DNA from: Pseudorhodobacter sp. MZDSW-24AT | GTDB lineage: Bacteria; Pseudomonadota; Alphaproteobacteria; Rhodobacterales; Rhodobacteraceae | Reading direction: 5' to 3' | DNA length: 64,000 nucleotides | Assembly (NCBI RefSeq): GCF_002794355.1 | Contig: NZ_PGOI01000003.1 | Span: 124,001-188,000 of the forward strand | Shown here: one piece after another, positions 26,109-34,836 of the stretch | How the letters are laid out: the number at the start of each line of letters is the position of its first letter | How positions within the stretch are numbered: position 1 is the first letter of the stretch | The notes under the pieces: model-generated | The model's input: the letters and a program-made list of their open reading frames with translations, nothing else | Told to the model about the DNA's origin: nothing | The model's database searches: none | Translations under genes and position numbers: made by a program

Positions 26109-27178
26109 CCTGTGTCTCCCTTGCTGTCGCTGGCGCGCTCCACCCGTCCGGGCCGCTCCAGTCCCTGTTTGGCCGGGCTGTCCCGGCGTTCGATGGCGGC
26201 CACCACGGCGCGCGCCAGAAAATCGCCCGCTTGGCGCACATCTTCGTGCACCACCATGATTCCGGGGCGGAAGCGGTGCAAAAAGCGGATCGCCTCTTTC
26301 GCCACCAGATCGAAGTCGCGCCCCAGCACCATGCCCAAATGCTCGGCCGCGTTCACCGCCGCCATCGCGGCGGTGGTCGACCCGCAGAGCAAGCCATCCG
26401 GGCGCAGCGTGCTCGCTTGCAGATGCTCCACCACCGCGGCCTCGATGGCGCTGCCACCCGAATCCGAGGTGGCGGTGGTCAGCACTTCAAAGGCCAGCCC
26501 ATGCGCCCCCGCCGCCTGCACAAAGCCCGTGATCATGTGGCGCGCATAGGCATGTGTGCGCGGCGGCGGCACCAGCAAAAGCCGCTTGCGCCCGGCGGTG
26601 GCCAGCGCCTCTACGGCAAGGGCGGCAAAGCTTTCATTGTCGAAATCATAATAGCTGTGCGCGATCTCCATTTCCGTGCGGCCATGGGTGGCAAAGGGGA
26701 AATGTCGCTCGGCCATATAGCGCACGCGCGGGTCCTCGGGCTTGGTCTGGTTCAGGATCACCGCATCCGCGCTTTCGGTTTCCACCAGATAGCGGATCGG
26801 GTCCATCGGGTCCTGATCGGGAAAGAAGGGGGTGACGATCAAGTGATAGGCGGTGCCGCGCAAGGCATTGGCGATGGAATAGATCAACTGGGACGTGTGG
26901 TTCATCACATCCGCCTCGGTCGAAAGCACCAGCGCGATCACATTGGTCTTGCCGGTGCGCAAACGCACACCGGCACGGTTCGGGCGATAGCCAAGCCGGT
27001 GCGCCGCTTCCCGCACGCGCTGCTTGGTGGCCTCACCGATGTCGGGGGCATCCTTCAGCGCGCGGCTGACCGTGGCCACCGCCAGCCCGGTTTCGGCAGC
27101 GATGGTCTTGAGCGTGGGGCGCTCATGCTCCGAATCGGGCAGGGCGGCAGGGGGCGGGGCGGCGACGCTGGGGCTCAT
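26105..27178 (-). CDS. LacI family transcriptional regulator of the first sugar locus
   Basis: A 357-residue repressor-type regulator. The helix-turn-helix is PTLKTIAAETGLAVATVSRA with the hinge YRPNRAGVRLRTGKT, followed by the periplasmic-binding-protein-like sensor domain. About 20 variable residues precede the HTH. It is divergent from the binding protein gene and first in its own unit (ATGA overlap with the TIM-barrel gene). The paired palindromes at 27449-27486 are its likely operators. The inducer is presumably the transported sugar or a product. Confidence 0.92.
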   Translation of the reverse strand: MSPSVAAPPPAALPDSEHERPTLKTIAAETGLAVATVSRALKDAPDIGEATKQRVREAAHRLGYRPNRAGVRLRTGKTNVIALVLSTEADVMNHTSQLIYSIANALRGTAYHLIVTPFFPDQDPMDPIRYLVETESADAVILNQTKPEDPRVRYMAERHFPFATHGRTEMEIAHSYYDFDNESFAALAVEALATAGRKRLLLVPPPRTHAYARHMITGFVQAAGAHGLAFEVLTTATSDSGGSAIEAAVVEHLQASTLRPDGLLCGSTTAAMAAVNAAEHLGMVLGRDFDLVAKEAIRFLHRFRPGIMVVHEDVRQAGDFLARAVVAAIERRDSPAKQGLERPGRVERASDSKGDTG

Positions 27179-27410
27179 GAGGTTTCTCCGCTGCGGCGAA
27201 TCGGCTGGGCCGGACGCCTGCGCGACTCGGCCGGATGCGCGCCTGCTGCACCTGCAAAATGGGTGCCCGGCGTGCCGGGCACAAAGGCCTTGCATCTCGG
27301 GCGATTAGGCAGGGTGCGGCACTGCGGCATTTCACTCTCGTATCGGGTTGGGCCGGGCGGGTCGAGGCCAGAATGACCGGGTCCTGACAGCGCATTGAAC
27401 GCCATGCAGC

Positions 27411-27418
27411 AACCGGTT
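27411..27418. promoter_or_regulatory. AACCGGTT palindrome, possible second LacI operator
   Basis: An 8-bp perfect palindrome of the kind bound by many LacI proteins, 38 bases upstream of the main operator. Short, so only suggestive. Confidence 0.35.
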
Positions 27419-27448
27419 CACAAGCGAAAAGAAAGCTTGATCGGTAAA

Positions 27449-27464
27449 TCTATAACGTTATAGA
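27449..27464. promoter_or_regulatory. LacI-type operator, perfect 16-bp palindrome
   Basis: TCTATAACGTTATAGA with the central CG typical of LacI sites, in the divergent region between the lacI gene and the binding protein gene, 35 bases before the latter's ATG. Confidence 0.75.
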
Positions 27465-27468
27465 AATT

Positions 27469-27484
27469 ACTATAACGATTTAGA
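27469..27484. promoter_or_regulatory. Second, imperfect copy of the LacI-type operator
   Basis: ACTATAACGATTTAGA repeats the CTATAACG half-site exactly 20 bases downstream of the first copy, the other half being degenerate. It lies immediately before the ribosome site of the binding protein gene, fitting repression by roadblock. Confidence 0.6.
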
Positions 27485-27499
27485 AACTGGGAGGACTGC

Positions 27500-28729
27500 A
27501 TGAGAACCTTGAAACTGGCCTCGGCGCTTGTGGCGTCGGTGGCCCTGCCTGCGACGGCTTTCGCCACTGATCTTGAGGTCACCCATTGGTGGACCAGCGG
27601 CGGGGAGGCCGCTGCCGTCGCCGAACTCGCCAAGGCGTTTGACGCGGGCGGGGACAAATGGGTCGACGGCGCCATTGCCGGTGGCGGGTCCACCGCGCGG
27701 CCCATCATGATCAGCCGGATCACCGGCGGCGATCCGATGGGAGCCACCCAATTCAACCACGGCCAGCAGGCGCTGGAACTGGTCGAGGCGGGGCTGATGC
27801 TGGACCTCACCGATGTGGCCGAGGCCGAGGGCTGGAAGGAAAAGGTGTTCCCGCCCTCGCTCCTTGACGCCTGCACGGTGGAGGGTCGCATCTATTGTGC
27901 GCCTGTGAACATCCACTCCCCCGAATGGCTGTGGTTGTCGAACAAGGCCTATGCCGACGCGGGCATCCCGGTGCCCACCAACTGGACGGAATTCGTCGCC
28001 ACCGCCCCACAACTGGAGGCTGCAGGAAAGATCCCGCTCGCGCTTGGCAATCAGGCGTGGCAATCGAACCTTGCCTTCGGCGCCATCACGGTTGCGGTGG
28101 CGGGGCTGGACATCTGGAAACAGGTCAATGTCGACAAGAACATGGACGTGGCCGCTGGCCCGGAAATGGCCGCCGTCTTCACCGCCGTGGGCGATGCGCG
28201 CAAACTGGCCGCCAAATCCACCGTGCAAGACTGGAACCAAGCCACCAACCTTGTGATCACCGGCGAGGCCGGGGGCCAGATCATGGGTGACTGGGCGCAA
28301 GGCGAATTCCAGATCGCGGGTCAGGTCGCGGGCACCGACTACACCTGTCTGCCGGGCCTTGGCCTGAACGCCTATCTCTCGACCGGGGGCGATGCCTTCT
28401 ATTTCCCCAAGAATGACGATCCCGAGATCGAGGCCGCGCAAAAGCGCCTTGCCGCGGTGCTGGTCAGCCCCGAGGTGCAGGTGGCCTTCAATCTCAAGAA
28501 AGGCTCGCTGCCCATCCGGGGCGATGTCGATCTGGCGGCGGCCAATGACTGCATGAAGAAAGGGCTTGAAGTGCTGGCGGGCGGCAATCTGTTGCCAACC
28601 GGCGACATGACGTGGTCCCCCGATGTGGTCAAGCAGAACGAAGACCTGATGGTCGAATTCTTCAAATCCGATATGGCGCCTGAAACGGCCCATGCCCAAT
28701 GGGTCGAGAATCTGAAGTCGGGCCTGTGA
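27500..28729 (+). CDS. CUT1 sugar ABC transporter, substrate-binding protein
   Basis: A 409-residue periplasmic protein. A signal peptide (MRTLKLASALVASVALPATAF) ends at AFA. The mature start LEVTHWWTSGGEAAAVAELA is typical of glucose/mannose-type (GtsA-like) or oligosaccharide-binding proteins of family 1. Trp-rich segments (SPEWLWLSNK, ALGNQAWQSN, QDWNQATNL) probably stack against sugars. A CTGGGAGGAC site precedes the ATG. It begins the operon, right after the LacI operators. The neighbouring GH2 gene suggests a mannose-containing oligosaccharide or mannoside, which is inference. Confidence 0.92.
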   Translation: MRTLKLASALVASVALPATAFATDLEVTHWWTSGGEAAAVAELAKAFDAGGDKWVDGAIAGGGSTARPIMISRITGGDPMGATQFNHGQQALELVEAGLMLDLTDVAEAEGWKEKVFPPSLLDACTVEGRIYCAPVNIHSPEWLWLSNKAYADAGIPVPTNWTEFVATAPQLEAAGKIPLALGNQAWQSNLAFGAITVAVAGLDIWKQVNVDKNMDVAAGPEMAAVFTAVGDARKLAAKSTVQDWNQATNLVITGEAGGQIMGDWAQGEFQIAGQVAGTDYTCLPGLGLNAYLSTGGDAFYFPKNDDPEIEAAQKRLAAVLVSPEVQVAFNLKKGSLPIRGDVDLAAANDCMKKGLEVLAGGNLLPTGDMTWSPDVVKQNEDLMVEFFKSDMAPETAHAQWVENLKSGL

Positions 28730-28744
28730 TCCCGCGCTAACGGC

Positions 28745-28769
28745 CGGGCCGCCCGTGCAGGGCGGCCCG
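28745..28769 (+). other. Hairpin between binding protein and permease genes
   Basis: A 10-bp perfect stem CGGGCCGCCC / GGGCGGCCCG with a GTGCA loop and no T-run. Typical of a structure that stabilises the abundant binding-protein message over the permease part. Confidence 0.65.
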
Positions 28770-28803
28770 CACCACAGACGGCACAACAGGGGAGGGCAGG
28801 CCG

Positions 28804-29697
28804 ATGGCCAAGGCACAGCGGGCCAACCGCATGTGGCGGAACATGAACGCGAAAATCGCGGCGGTTCCAATGATACTGACAACGCTGGTGGTTTTCGTGG
28901 GCGGCACCGCCTGGACGGTGCTCTATTCCTTTACCGATTCCAAACTGCTGCCGCGCGAACGCTGGGTGGGCTTTGACCAATACGAACGGCTCTGGTCCAA
29001 CTCGCGCTGGCTCACCTCCATCGAAAACCTGATGGTCTACGGCGTCCTCAGCCTGATCTTCACCATCTCCATCGGCTTTCTGCTTGCCGTGGCAATGGAT
29101 CAGAAGATCCGCTTTGAAGACAGCTTCCGCACCATCATGCTTTACCCCTTTGCGCTGTCCTTCATCGTGACGGGCCTTGTCTGGCAATGGATCTTGAACC
29201 CCGAATTCGGCATCCAGTCCATCGTCCGCGGCCTTGGCTGGGAAAGCTTTACCTTCAACCCGCTCAACAACCCCGATCTGGTGCTCTATGGCCTGCTGAT
29301 CGCCGGGCTTTGGCAAGGCACAGGGTTCGTCATGTGCCTCATGCTCGCAGGTCTGCGCGGCATTGATGAAGATATTTGGAAAGCCGCCCGCGTCGACGGC
29401 ATCCCCACTTGGAAAACCTATCTGCTGATCATCCTGCCGATGATGCGCCCGGTGTTCATCACCACCCTCGTCATCGTCGCCGCTGGCATCATCAAGCTTT
29501 ATGATCTGGTGGTCGCGCAAACCAGCGGTGGCCCCGGCACCGCAAGCCAAGTGCCCGCCATGTATGTCTATGACTACATGTTCCAAGCCCAGAACCTTGG
29601 CCAAGGCTTTGCGGCCTCCAGCATGATGCTGCTCAGCGTGCTGATCGTGCTGATCCCATGGGCCTACCTTGAATTCGGAGGCAAGAAACATGGCTGA
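28804..29697 (+). CDS. Sugar ABC transporter permease (MalF/UgpA type)
   Basis: A 297-residue inner-membrane protein with six hydrophobic segments. The cytoplasmic EAA loop contacting the ATPase reads DEDIWKAARVDGIPTWKTYL. It starts after a GGGGAGGG site and overlaps the next permease gene by 8 bases. It pairs with the following permease to form the channel. Confidence 0.93.
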   Translation: MAKAQRANRMWRNMNAKIAAVPMILTTLVVFVGGTAWTVLYSFTDSKLLPRERWVGFDQYERLWSNSRWLTSIENLMVYGVLSLIFTISIGFLLAVAMDQKIRFEDSFRTIMLYPFALSFIVTGLVWQWILNPEFGIQSIVRGLGWESFTFNPLNNPDLVLYGLLIAGLWQGTGFVMCLMLAGLRGIDEDIWKAARVDGIPTWKTYLLIILPMMRPVFITTLVIVAAGIIKLYDLVVAQTSGGPGTASQVPAMYVYDYMFQAQNLGQGFAASSMMLLSVLIVLIPWAYLEFGGKKHG

Positions 29698-30604
29698 CCT
29701 CACCGCCACCTACAGCCGCAGCGATGCCGAACCGCGCGGTGCCAAGCCCAAACGCGCGCTCTCGGGCCGCAACATCATGATCTATGGCACGCTGCTGGTC
29801 TTCAGCGTCTATTACCTCTTGCCGCTCTGGGTCATGGTGATGACCAGTCTCAAGGGGATGCCCGAAATCCGCATGGGCAATATCTTTGCCCCGCCCGTGG
29901 AAATCACCTTTGAACCATGGGTCAAGGCGTGGTCACAGGCCTGCACCGGGCTCAATTGCGATGGCCTGTCGCGCGGCTTCTGGAATTCGGTCACCATCCT
30001 GATCCCTTCGGTGATCCTGTCCATCGCGGTGGCAAGCGTGAATGGCTACGCGCTGACCTTCTGGAAGTTCAAAGGGTCTGACATCTTCTTCACCATCCTG
30101 ATCTTCGGGGCCTTCATCCCCTATCAGGTGATGCTCTATCCCATCGTCATCCTCTTGCGCGAAATGGGGCTTTATGGCTCGCTCTGGGGGCTGGTGCTGG
30201 TGCACACCATCTTTGGCATGCCCATCCTGACGCTGCTCTTCCGCAACTACTTCTCCACCATCCCCGAAGAGCTGTTCAAGGCCGCCCGTGTCGATGGCGC
30301 AGGCTTCTGGGCGATCTACGCCAAGATCCTGATGCCGATGAGCCTGCCGATCTTCGTGGTGGCGATCATCCTCCAAGTCACTGGAATCTGGAACGATTTC
30401 CTGTTTGGCGTGGTCTACACCAAACCCGATCTGTACCCGATGACCGTGCAGCTCAACAACATCGTCAACTCGGTGCAGGGGGTCAAGGAATACAACGTCA
30501 ACATGGCCGCCACCTTGCTCACCGGGCTGGTGCCACTCTTCATCTACTTCATCTCCGGCAAATTGTTTGTTCGCGGCATCGCCGCCGGTGCTGTGAAAGG
30601 CTGA
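29690..30604 (+). CDS. Sugar ABC transporter permease (MalG/UgpE type)
   Basis: A 304-residue inner-membrane protein with six hydrophobic segments after a basic cytoplasmic N-terminus of about 35 residues. The EAA loop is PEELFKAARVDGAGFWAIYA. The ATG at 29690 follows a GGAGGCAAG site within the end of the preceding permease gene and is chosen over the longer frame from 29669. Confidence 0.93.
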   Translation: MADLTATYSRSDAEPRGAKPKRALSGRNIMIYGTLLVFSVYYLLPLWVMVMTSLKGMPEIRMGNIFAPPVEITFEPWVKAWSQACTGLNCDGLSRGFWNSVTILIPSVILSIAVASVNGYALTFWKFKGSDIFFTILIFGAFIPYQVMLYPIVILLREMGLYGSLWGLVLVHTIFGMPILTLLFRNYFSTIPEELFKAARVDGAGFWAIYAKILMPMSLPIFVVAIILQVTGIWNDFLFGVVYTKPDLYPMTVQLNNIVNSVQGVKEYNVNMAATLLTGLVPLFIYFISGKLFVRGIAAGAVKG

Positions 30605-30612
30605 TCTGCAAC

Positions 30613-31692
30613 ATGACCAACTCGATTGAAGTCAAGGACCTCACGCTGAACTTCGGCGCGGTCTCTGTTCTGAAAAATATGAACCTGAACGTGGCCGAAG
30701 GCGAATTCGTGGTGCTGCTGGGGCCTTCGGGCTGTGGCAAATCCACCTTGCTCAACTGCCTTGCGGGATTGCTGGAAATCACCGACGGGCAGATCTTCAT
30801 CAAAGGCAAGAACGTGACATGGGCCGAGCCGAGCGCGCGCGGCATCGGCATGGTGTTTCAGTCCTATGCGCTTTACCCGCAAATGACGGTGCGCGGGAAC
30901 CTGTCCTTTGGCCTGAAGAACGCCGGTGTCGCGCGGGACGAGATTGACCGCCGCGTTGCCCGCGCCGCCGAAATCCTGCAAATCGGCCCGCTCTTGGACC
31001 GCAAGCCCGCCGCGCTGTCGGGGGGGCAACGGCAGCGGGTCGCCATTGGCCGCGCGCTGGTGCGCGATGTGGATGTCTTCCTCTTTGACGAACCCTTGTC
31101 CAACCTGGATGCCAAACTGCGCTCGGAACTGCGGGTGGAAATCAAGCGTCTGCACGCGCAGTTGAAAAACACCATGGTCTATGTGACCCATGACCAGATC
31201 GAGGCGCTGACGCTGGCCGACCGCATCGCGGTGATGCGCGGCGGCATCATCCAGCAACTGGCCGCCCCGCAAGAGATCTATAACCGTCCGGCCAACCTCT
31301 TTGTCGCAGGCTTCATCGGCAGCCCGTCGATGAACTTCCTGCCCGGGGCCACGGTCGATGGCGGGAACGCCTTTCGCAAGGGCGATGTGACGCTCTCGCT
31401 CGCGGGCTACGAAGGCGGGCGGGTGGGCGCGCGCGACAAGGTGATCCTGGGCCTGCGCCCCGAACATCTGGGGGTGCAGGACCATGCCGAACCGGGCCTC
31501 ACGATCCCGGCGATGGTGGAACTGGATGAACCCATGGGCGCGGATTCGCTGGTCTGGCTTCAGGCGGCGGGGACGCAAGTTTCGGTCCGCGTGCCGGTCG
31601 AACGCCGGATGACCCCCGGCACCCAGGTGCATCTGCGGGTGGATATGGCCAAGGCGAGCCTGTTTGACGCGGGCAGCGAGACAAGGATCTGA
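30613..31692 (+). CDS. Sugar ABC transporter ATP-binding protein (UgpC/MalK type)
   Basis: A 359-residue ATPase energising the sugar importer. Walker A is LLGPSGCGKST, the signature is ALSGGQRQRVAIGRALV, Walker B is VFLFDEPLSNLDA and the switch His is in VYVTHDQIEALT. The C-terminal TOBE region (from about 240) includes ILGLRPEHLGVQ. It lies 8 bases after the permease gene and 5 bases before the GH2 gene, completing a CUT1 transporter. Confidence 0.95.
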   Translation: MTNSIEVKDLTLNFGAVSVLKNMNLNVAEGEFVVLLGPSGCGKSTLLNCLAGLLEITDGQIFIKGKNVTWAEPSARGIGMVFQSYALYPQMTVRGNLSFGLKNAGVARDEIDRRVARAAEILQIGPLLDRKPAALSGGQRQRVAIGRALVRDVDVFLFDEPLSNLDAKLRSELRVEIKRLHAQLKNTMVYVTHDQIEALTLADRIAVMRGGIIQQLAAPQEIYNRPANLFVAGFIGSPSMNFLPGATVDGGNAFRKGDVTLSLAGYEGGRVGARDKVILGLRPEHLGVQDHAEPGLTIPAMVELDEPMGADSLVWLQAAGTQVSVRVPVERRMTPGTQVHLRVDMAKASLFDAGSETRI

Positions 31693-31697
31693 CAGCC

Positions 31698-34070
31698 ATG
31701 GATCTGGCAGGCATCTGGCGTCTCAGCGATGAGGCGGGGGAATATGACGTGCCTTTCGCGCTCCCCGGCGACGGGATCAGCGCGCTGCACGCGGCGGGGG
31801 CAATCCCCGACCCGTATTGGGGGCAGAACGAATACGGCCTGCGCTGGATCGCCGACCGCGACTGGACCGCAAGCCGCAGCTTTGACCATGACGGCTCAGA
31901 CGCCGAGCTGGTGCTCGACGGCCTTGATACCGTGGCCGAGCTGCGGCTGAACGGGATGCCCGTGCTCCACGCCGCCAACGCCCACCGCCGCTGGCGGGTG
32001 CCGGTGGCGGGCCTGCTGCGGGCAGGCGAAAACCGCATCGAGATCACCTTCCGCTCGGTCGTCCGCGAAGGCGCCGCGCGCGCCGCCGCCCAGCCCTTTC
32101 CCATCCCCTACCACCAGCCCAATTGCCCGATCCCCCACGGCAACATGCTGCGCAAACCGCAATGCGATTTTGGCTGGGACTGGAACATCGCGCTGCCCAG
32201 CTTTGGCCTCTGGGGCCGCATCGCGCTTGACCCCACCGGCCCGCGCATCGGCGACATCCTGATCGACCAGCGCCACAGCCCGGGGCTCGCGGAAGTCACC
32301 TGCCGCATCGCCACCACCGAAGCCGAGGCCACCGCCACGCTTTGCGGCCAAACCGCCACCGCGCCCAGCATTGACGGCACCGCCACCCTCACCTTGCGCA
32401 TCGCCAACCCCGATCTGTGGTGGCCCGCAGGGCAGGGCGCGCAGACGCTCCACATCCTCACCGTCACCTCTGGCCCCGCCACCGCCACCCGCCGCATCGG
32501 CCTGCGCGATCTGCGCCTGATCTCCGAACCCGATGCCGCCGGGCGCAGCTTTGCCTTCCACGTCAACCGCCGCCCGGTCTTTGCCAAAGGCGCCAACTGG
32601 ATTCCCGCCGACGCGCTGCATGGCCGCATCACGCCCGCGCACACCCGCGCCTTGCTGCAATCGGCCAAGGACGCGCATATGAACATGATCCGCGTCTGGG
32701 GCGGCGGGCGCTATGAACCTGGCTGGTTCTATGACCTTTGCGACGAGCTGGGCCTGATGGTCTGGCAGGATTTCATGTTCGCCTGCCACCTCTACCCTTC
32801 CACTCCCGACTTCCTTGCCGAAGTCGAGGCCGAGGTGCGCGATGTCACCGCGCGGCTCAACCACCACGCCTGCATCGCGCTGTGGTGCGGCGACAATGAA
32901 CTCATCGGCGCGCTCACCTGGTTTGACGAATCCCGCCGCGACCGCGACCGCTACCTCGTCAATTACGACCGCCTCAACCGCACCATCGAGTCCGCCCTGC
33001 GCGAGACGCTGCCGCAAGCCAACTGGTGGCCTTCCAGCCCCAGCCCCGGCCCGATGGCCTTTGGCGATGCCTGGCATGACGATTCCTCGGGCGACATGCA
33101 TTTCTGGAGCGTCTGGCACGAGGGCCGCGATTTTGATCATTACCGCGCCGTGAAACCGCGCTTTTGCAGCGAATTCGGCTTTCAATCCTATCCGTCGCTG
33201 TCGGCCATCGCCCGCTTTGCCGACCCGCAAGACTGGAACATCGCCGCCCCGGTGATGGAAAGCCACCAGAAGAACGCGGGCGGCAATGCCCGCATCGCGG
33301 AAACCCTGTTCCGCACCTTTCGCTTTCCGGTGGATTTCCCCCATTTCGTCTACCTGTCCCAAGTGCAGCAAGGCCTTGCCATCCACACCGCCGTCACCGC
33401 CTGGCGCGCGCTGAAACCGCATTGCATGGGCACGCTCTACTGGCAGCTGAACGACACTTGGCCGGTGTGCTCATGGTCAAGTCTGGACCATGGCGGCAAC
33501 TGGAAGCTGTTGCACCATATGGCGCGGCGCTTCTTTGCCCCGGTCACCGTCATCGCCCTGCCAGAAGGCGACAGCATCACGCTCAAGGGCGTGAACGACA
33601 CCGGGCATGACCTGCCGATCACCCTGCAGGTGCAGGCGATCGACATGGCAGGCCGCCGCCGCCCGCTGGTGGTGACCGAGGCCAACCTGTGCCCCAAGGG
33701 CGCCACGCCTTGCACCGTGATCGACCGCGCGCAGCTGCGCCCCGATGAAATCCTGCATTGGCACTGGTCCGACGGGGCCGAGGCCACGGGCGAAGACCTT
33801 TTCGCCCCGCAGCCGTGGAAGGCCTATGCGCTGCGCCCGCCGCAGATCACCCAGACCGTTGCGCGAAAGGGGCAGGACTGGGACATCACGCTCAGCGCCC
33901 AGACGCTTGCCCCCTTCACCGCACTTGAATCCGATGTGCCGGGGCAGTTTTCCGACAATGCATTTCCGCTGATCCCCGGCGCTCCGCGCGTGATCCGCTT
34001 CACCACCGCTGCTCCGGGCAGACCGCAATTCACCCTGCGCCACCTGCACGCGGCCACCTATGGCACCTGA
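31698..34070 (+). CDS. Glycoside hydrolase family 2, beta-mannosidase-like
   Basis: A 790-residue enzyme without signal peptide, so it acts on imported sugar in the cytoplasm. GH2 layout: N-terminal jelly roll (residues 1-165), immunoglobulin-like domain (about 170-270), catalytic TIM barrel (about 275-610), C-terminal beta domains. The acid/base is Glu401 in LWCGDNELIG and the nucleophile Glu492 in RFCSEFGFQSYPS. Beta-mannosidase traits are KPQCDFGWDWN near residue 157 and RVWGGGRYEPGWFYDLCDE. Release of beta-linked mannose is the best guess; other beta-glycosides cannot be excluded. Confidence 0.9.
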   Translation: MDLAGIWRLSDEAGEYDVPFALPGDGISALHAAGAIPDPYWGQNEYGLRWIADRDWTASRSFDHDGSDAELVLDGLDTVAELRLNGMPVLHAANAHRRWRVPVAGLLRAGENRIEITFRSVVREGAARAAAQPFPIPYHQPNCPIPHGNMLRKPQCDFGWDWNIALPSFGLWGRIALDPTGPRIGDILIDQRHSPGLAEVTCRIATTEAEATATLCGQTATAPSIDGTATLTLRIANPDLWWPAGQGAQTLHILTVTSGPATATRRIGLRDLRLISEPDAAGRSFAFHVNRRPVFAKGANWIPADALHGRITPAHTRALLQSAKDAHMNMIRVWGGGRYEPGWFYDLCDELGLMVWQDFMFACHLYPSTPDFLAEVEAEVRDVTARLNHHACIALWCGDNELIGALTWFDESRRDRDRYLVNYDRLNRTIESALRETLPQANWWPSSPSPGPMAFGDAWHDDSSGDMHFWSVWHEGRDFDHYRAVKPRFCSEFGFQSYPSLSAIARFADPQDWNIAAPVMESHQKNAGGNARIAETLFRTFRFPVDFPHFVYLSQVQQGLAIHTAVTAWRALKPHCMGTLYWQLNDTWPVCSWSSLDHGGNWKLLHHMARRFFAPVTVIALPEGDSITLKGVNDTGHDLPITLQVQAIDMAGRRRPLVVTEANLCPKGATPCTVIDRAQLRPDEILHWHWSDGAEATGEDLFAPQPWKAYALRPPQITQTVARKGQDWDITLSAQTLAPFTALESDVPGQFSDNAFPLIPGAPRVIRFTTAAPGRPQFTLRHLHAATYGT

Positions 34071-34084
34071 AAGGACCTCTCCGC

Positions 34085-34834
34085 ATGTTCTCTTATCAAC
34101 TCTATTCCTCGCGCAACTTCCCGCCCATGTCCGCCACGTTTGAGATGCTGGCCGAGGCGGGCTATACGGCGGTCGAAGGCTATGGCGCGCTTTATGCCGA
34201 TGATGCCGCGGTCGAGGCGACCAAGGCCGGGCTGGCCGCCACCGGCCTGACCATGCCCACCGGGCATTTCAGCCTTCAGATGCTGGAAAACGAAGTGCCC
34301 AAGGTGCTGGCCATCGCCCGCGCGCTGAAGATGGAAAAGCTCTACTGCCCCTTCGTCATGCCGGATGAGCGCCCCACCACCGGGCAAGGCTGGCACGATT
34401 TTGGCGCGCGGCTGGAGAAGGCGGCACAGGTCTACCGCGCCGAAGGCTATGGCTTTGGCTGGCACAACCATGATTTCGAATTCCGCCCCACCGCCGATGG
34501 CGCCATCCCGCAAGAGGAAATCTTCAACGGCGGCCCGCATCTGGAATGGGAAATGGATGTGGCTTGGGTGATCCGGGGCGGGGCCGACCCGCTGGCATGG
34601 ATCGAACGCTACAGCGACCGCATCACCGCCGCCCATGTCAAGGACATCGCCCCCGCAGGCGAGAACGCAGCCGAAGATGGCTGGGCCGATGTCGGCCACG
34701 GCACTGTGGACTGGCCCGCCATCATGGCCGCCTTGCGCGGCATCGGCGTGCGGCATTTCGTGATGGAACATGACAACCCATCCGATCACGCGCGCTTCGC
34801 CACCCGCGCCATCGCATCCGCCAAGGGGTTCTGA
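34085..34834 (+). CDS. Sugar phosphate isomerase/epimerase-type TIM barrel (second)
   Basis: A 249-residue short member of the xylose isomerase-like superfamily. Metal and active-site candidates are in GFGWHNHDFEF, LEWEMDVAWVI, AAHVKDIAP and VMEHDNPSDH. It resembles enzymes annotated as hydroxypyruvate isomerase or 3-keto-sugar enzymes; the real substrate is unknown. It has an AAAGGA ribosome site and lies 2 bases before a second Gfo/Idh/MocA gene, repeating the pairing seen on the minus strand. Confidence 0.85.
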   Translation: MFSYQLYSSRNFPPMSATFEMLAEAGYTAVEGYGALYADDAAVEATKAGLAATGLTMPTGHFSLQMLENEVPKVLAIARALKMEKLYCPFVMPDERPTTGQGWHDFGARLEKAAQVYRAEGYGFGWHNHDFEFRPTADGAIPQEEIFNGGPHLEWEMDVAWVIRGGADPLAWIERYSDRITAAHVKDIAPAGENAAEDGWADVGHGTVDWPAIMAALRGIGVRHFVMEHDNPSDHARFATRAIASAKGF

Positions 34835-34836
34835 AC

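Noticed and set aside
31698-34070. GH2 enzyme as beta-galactosidase or beta-glucuronidase.
   Set aside because: The WCGDNE and RFCSEFGFQS motifs and the KPQCDFGWDWN segment fit beta-mannosidases better.
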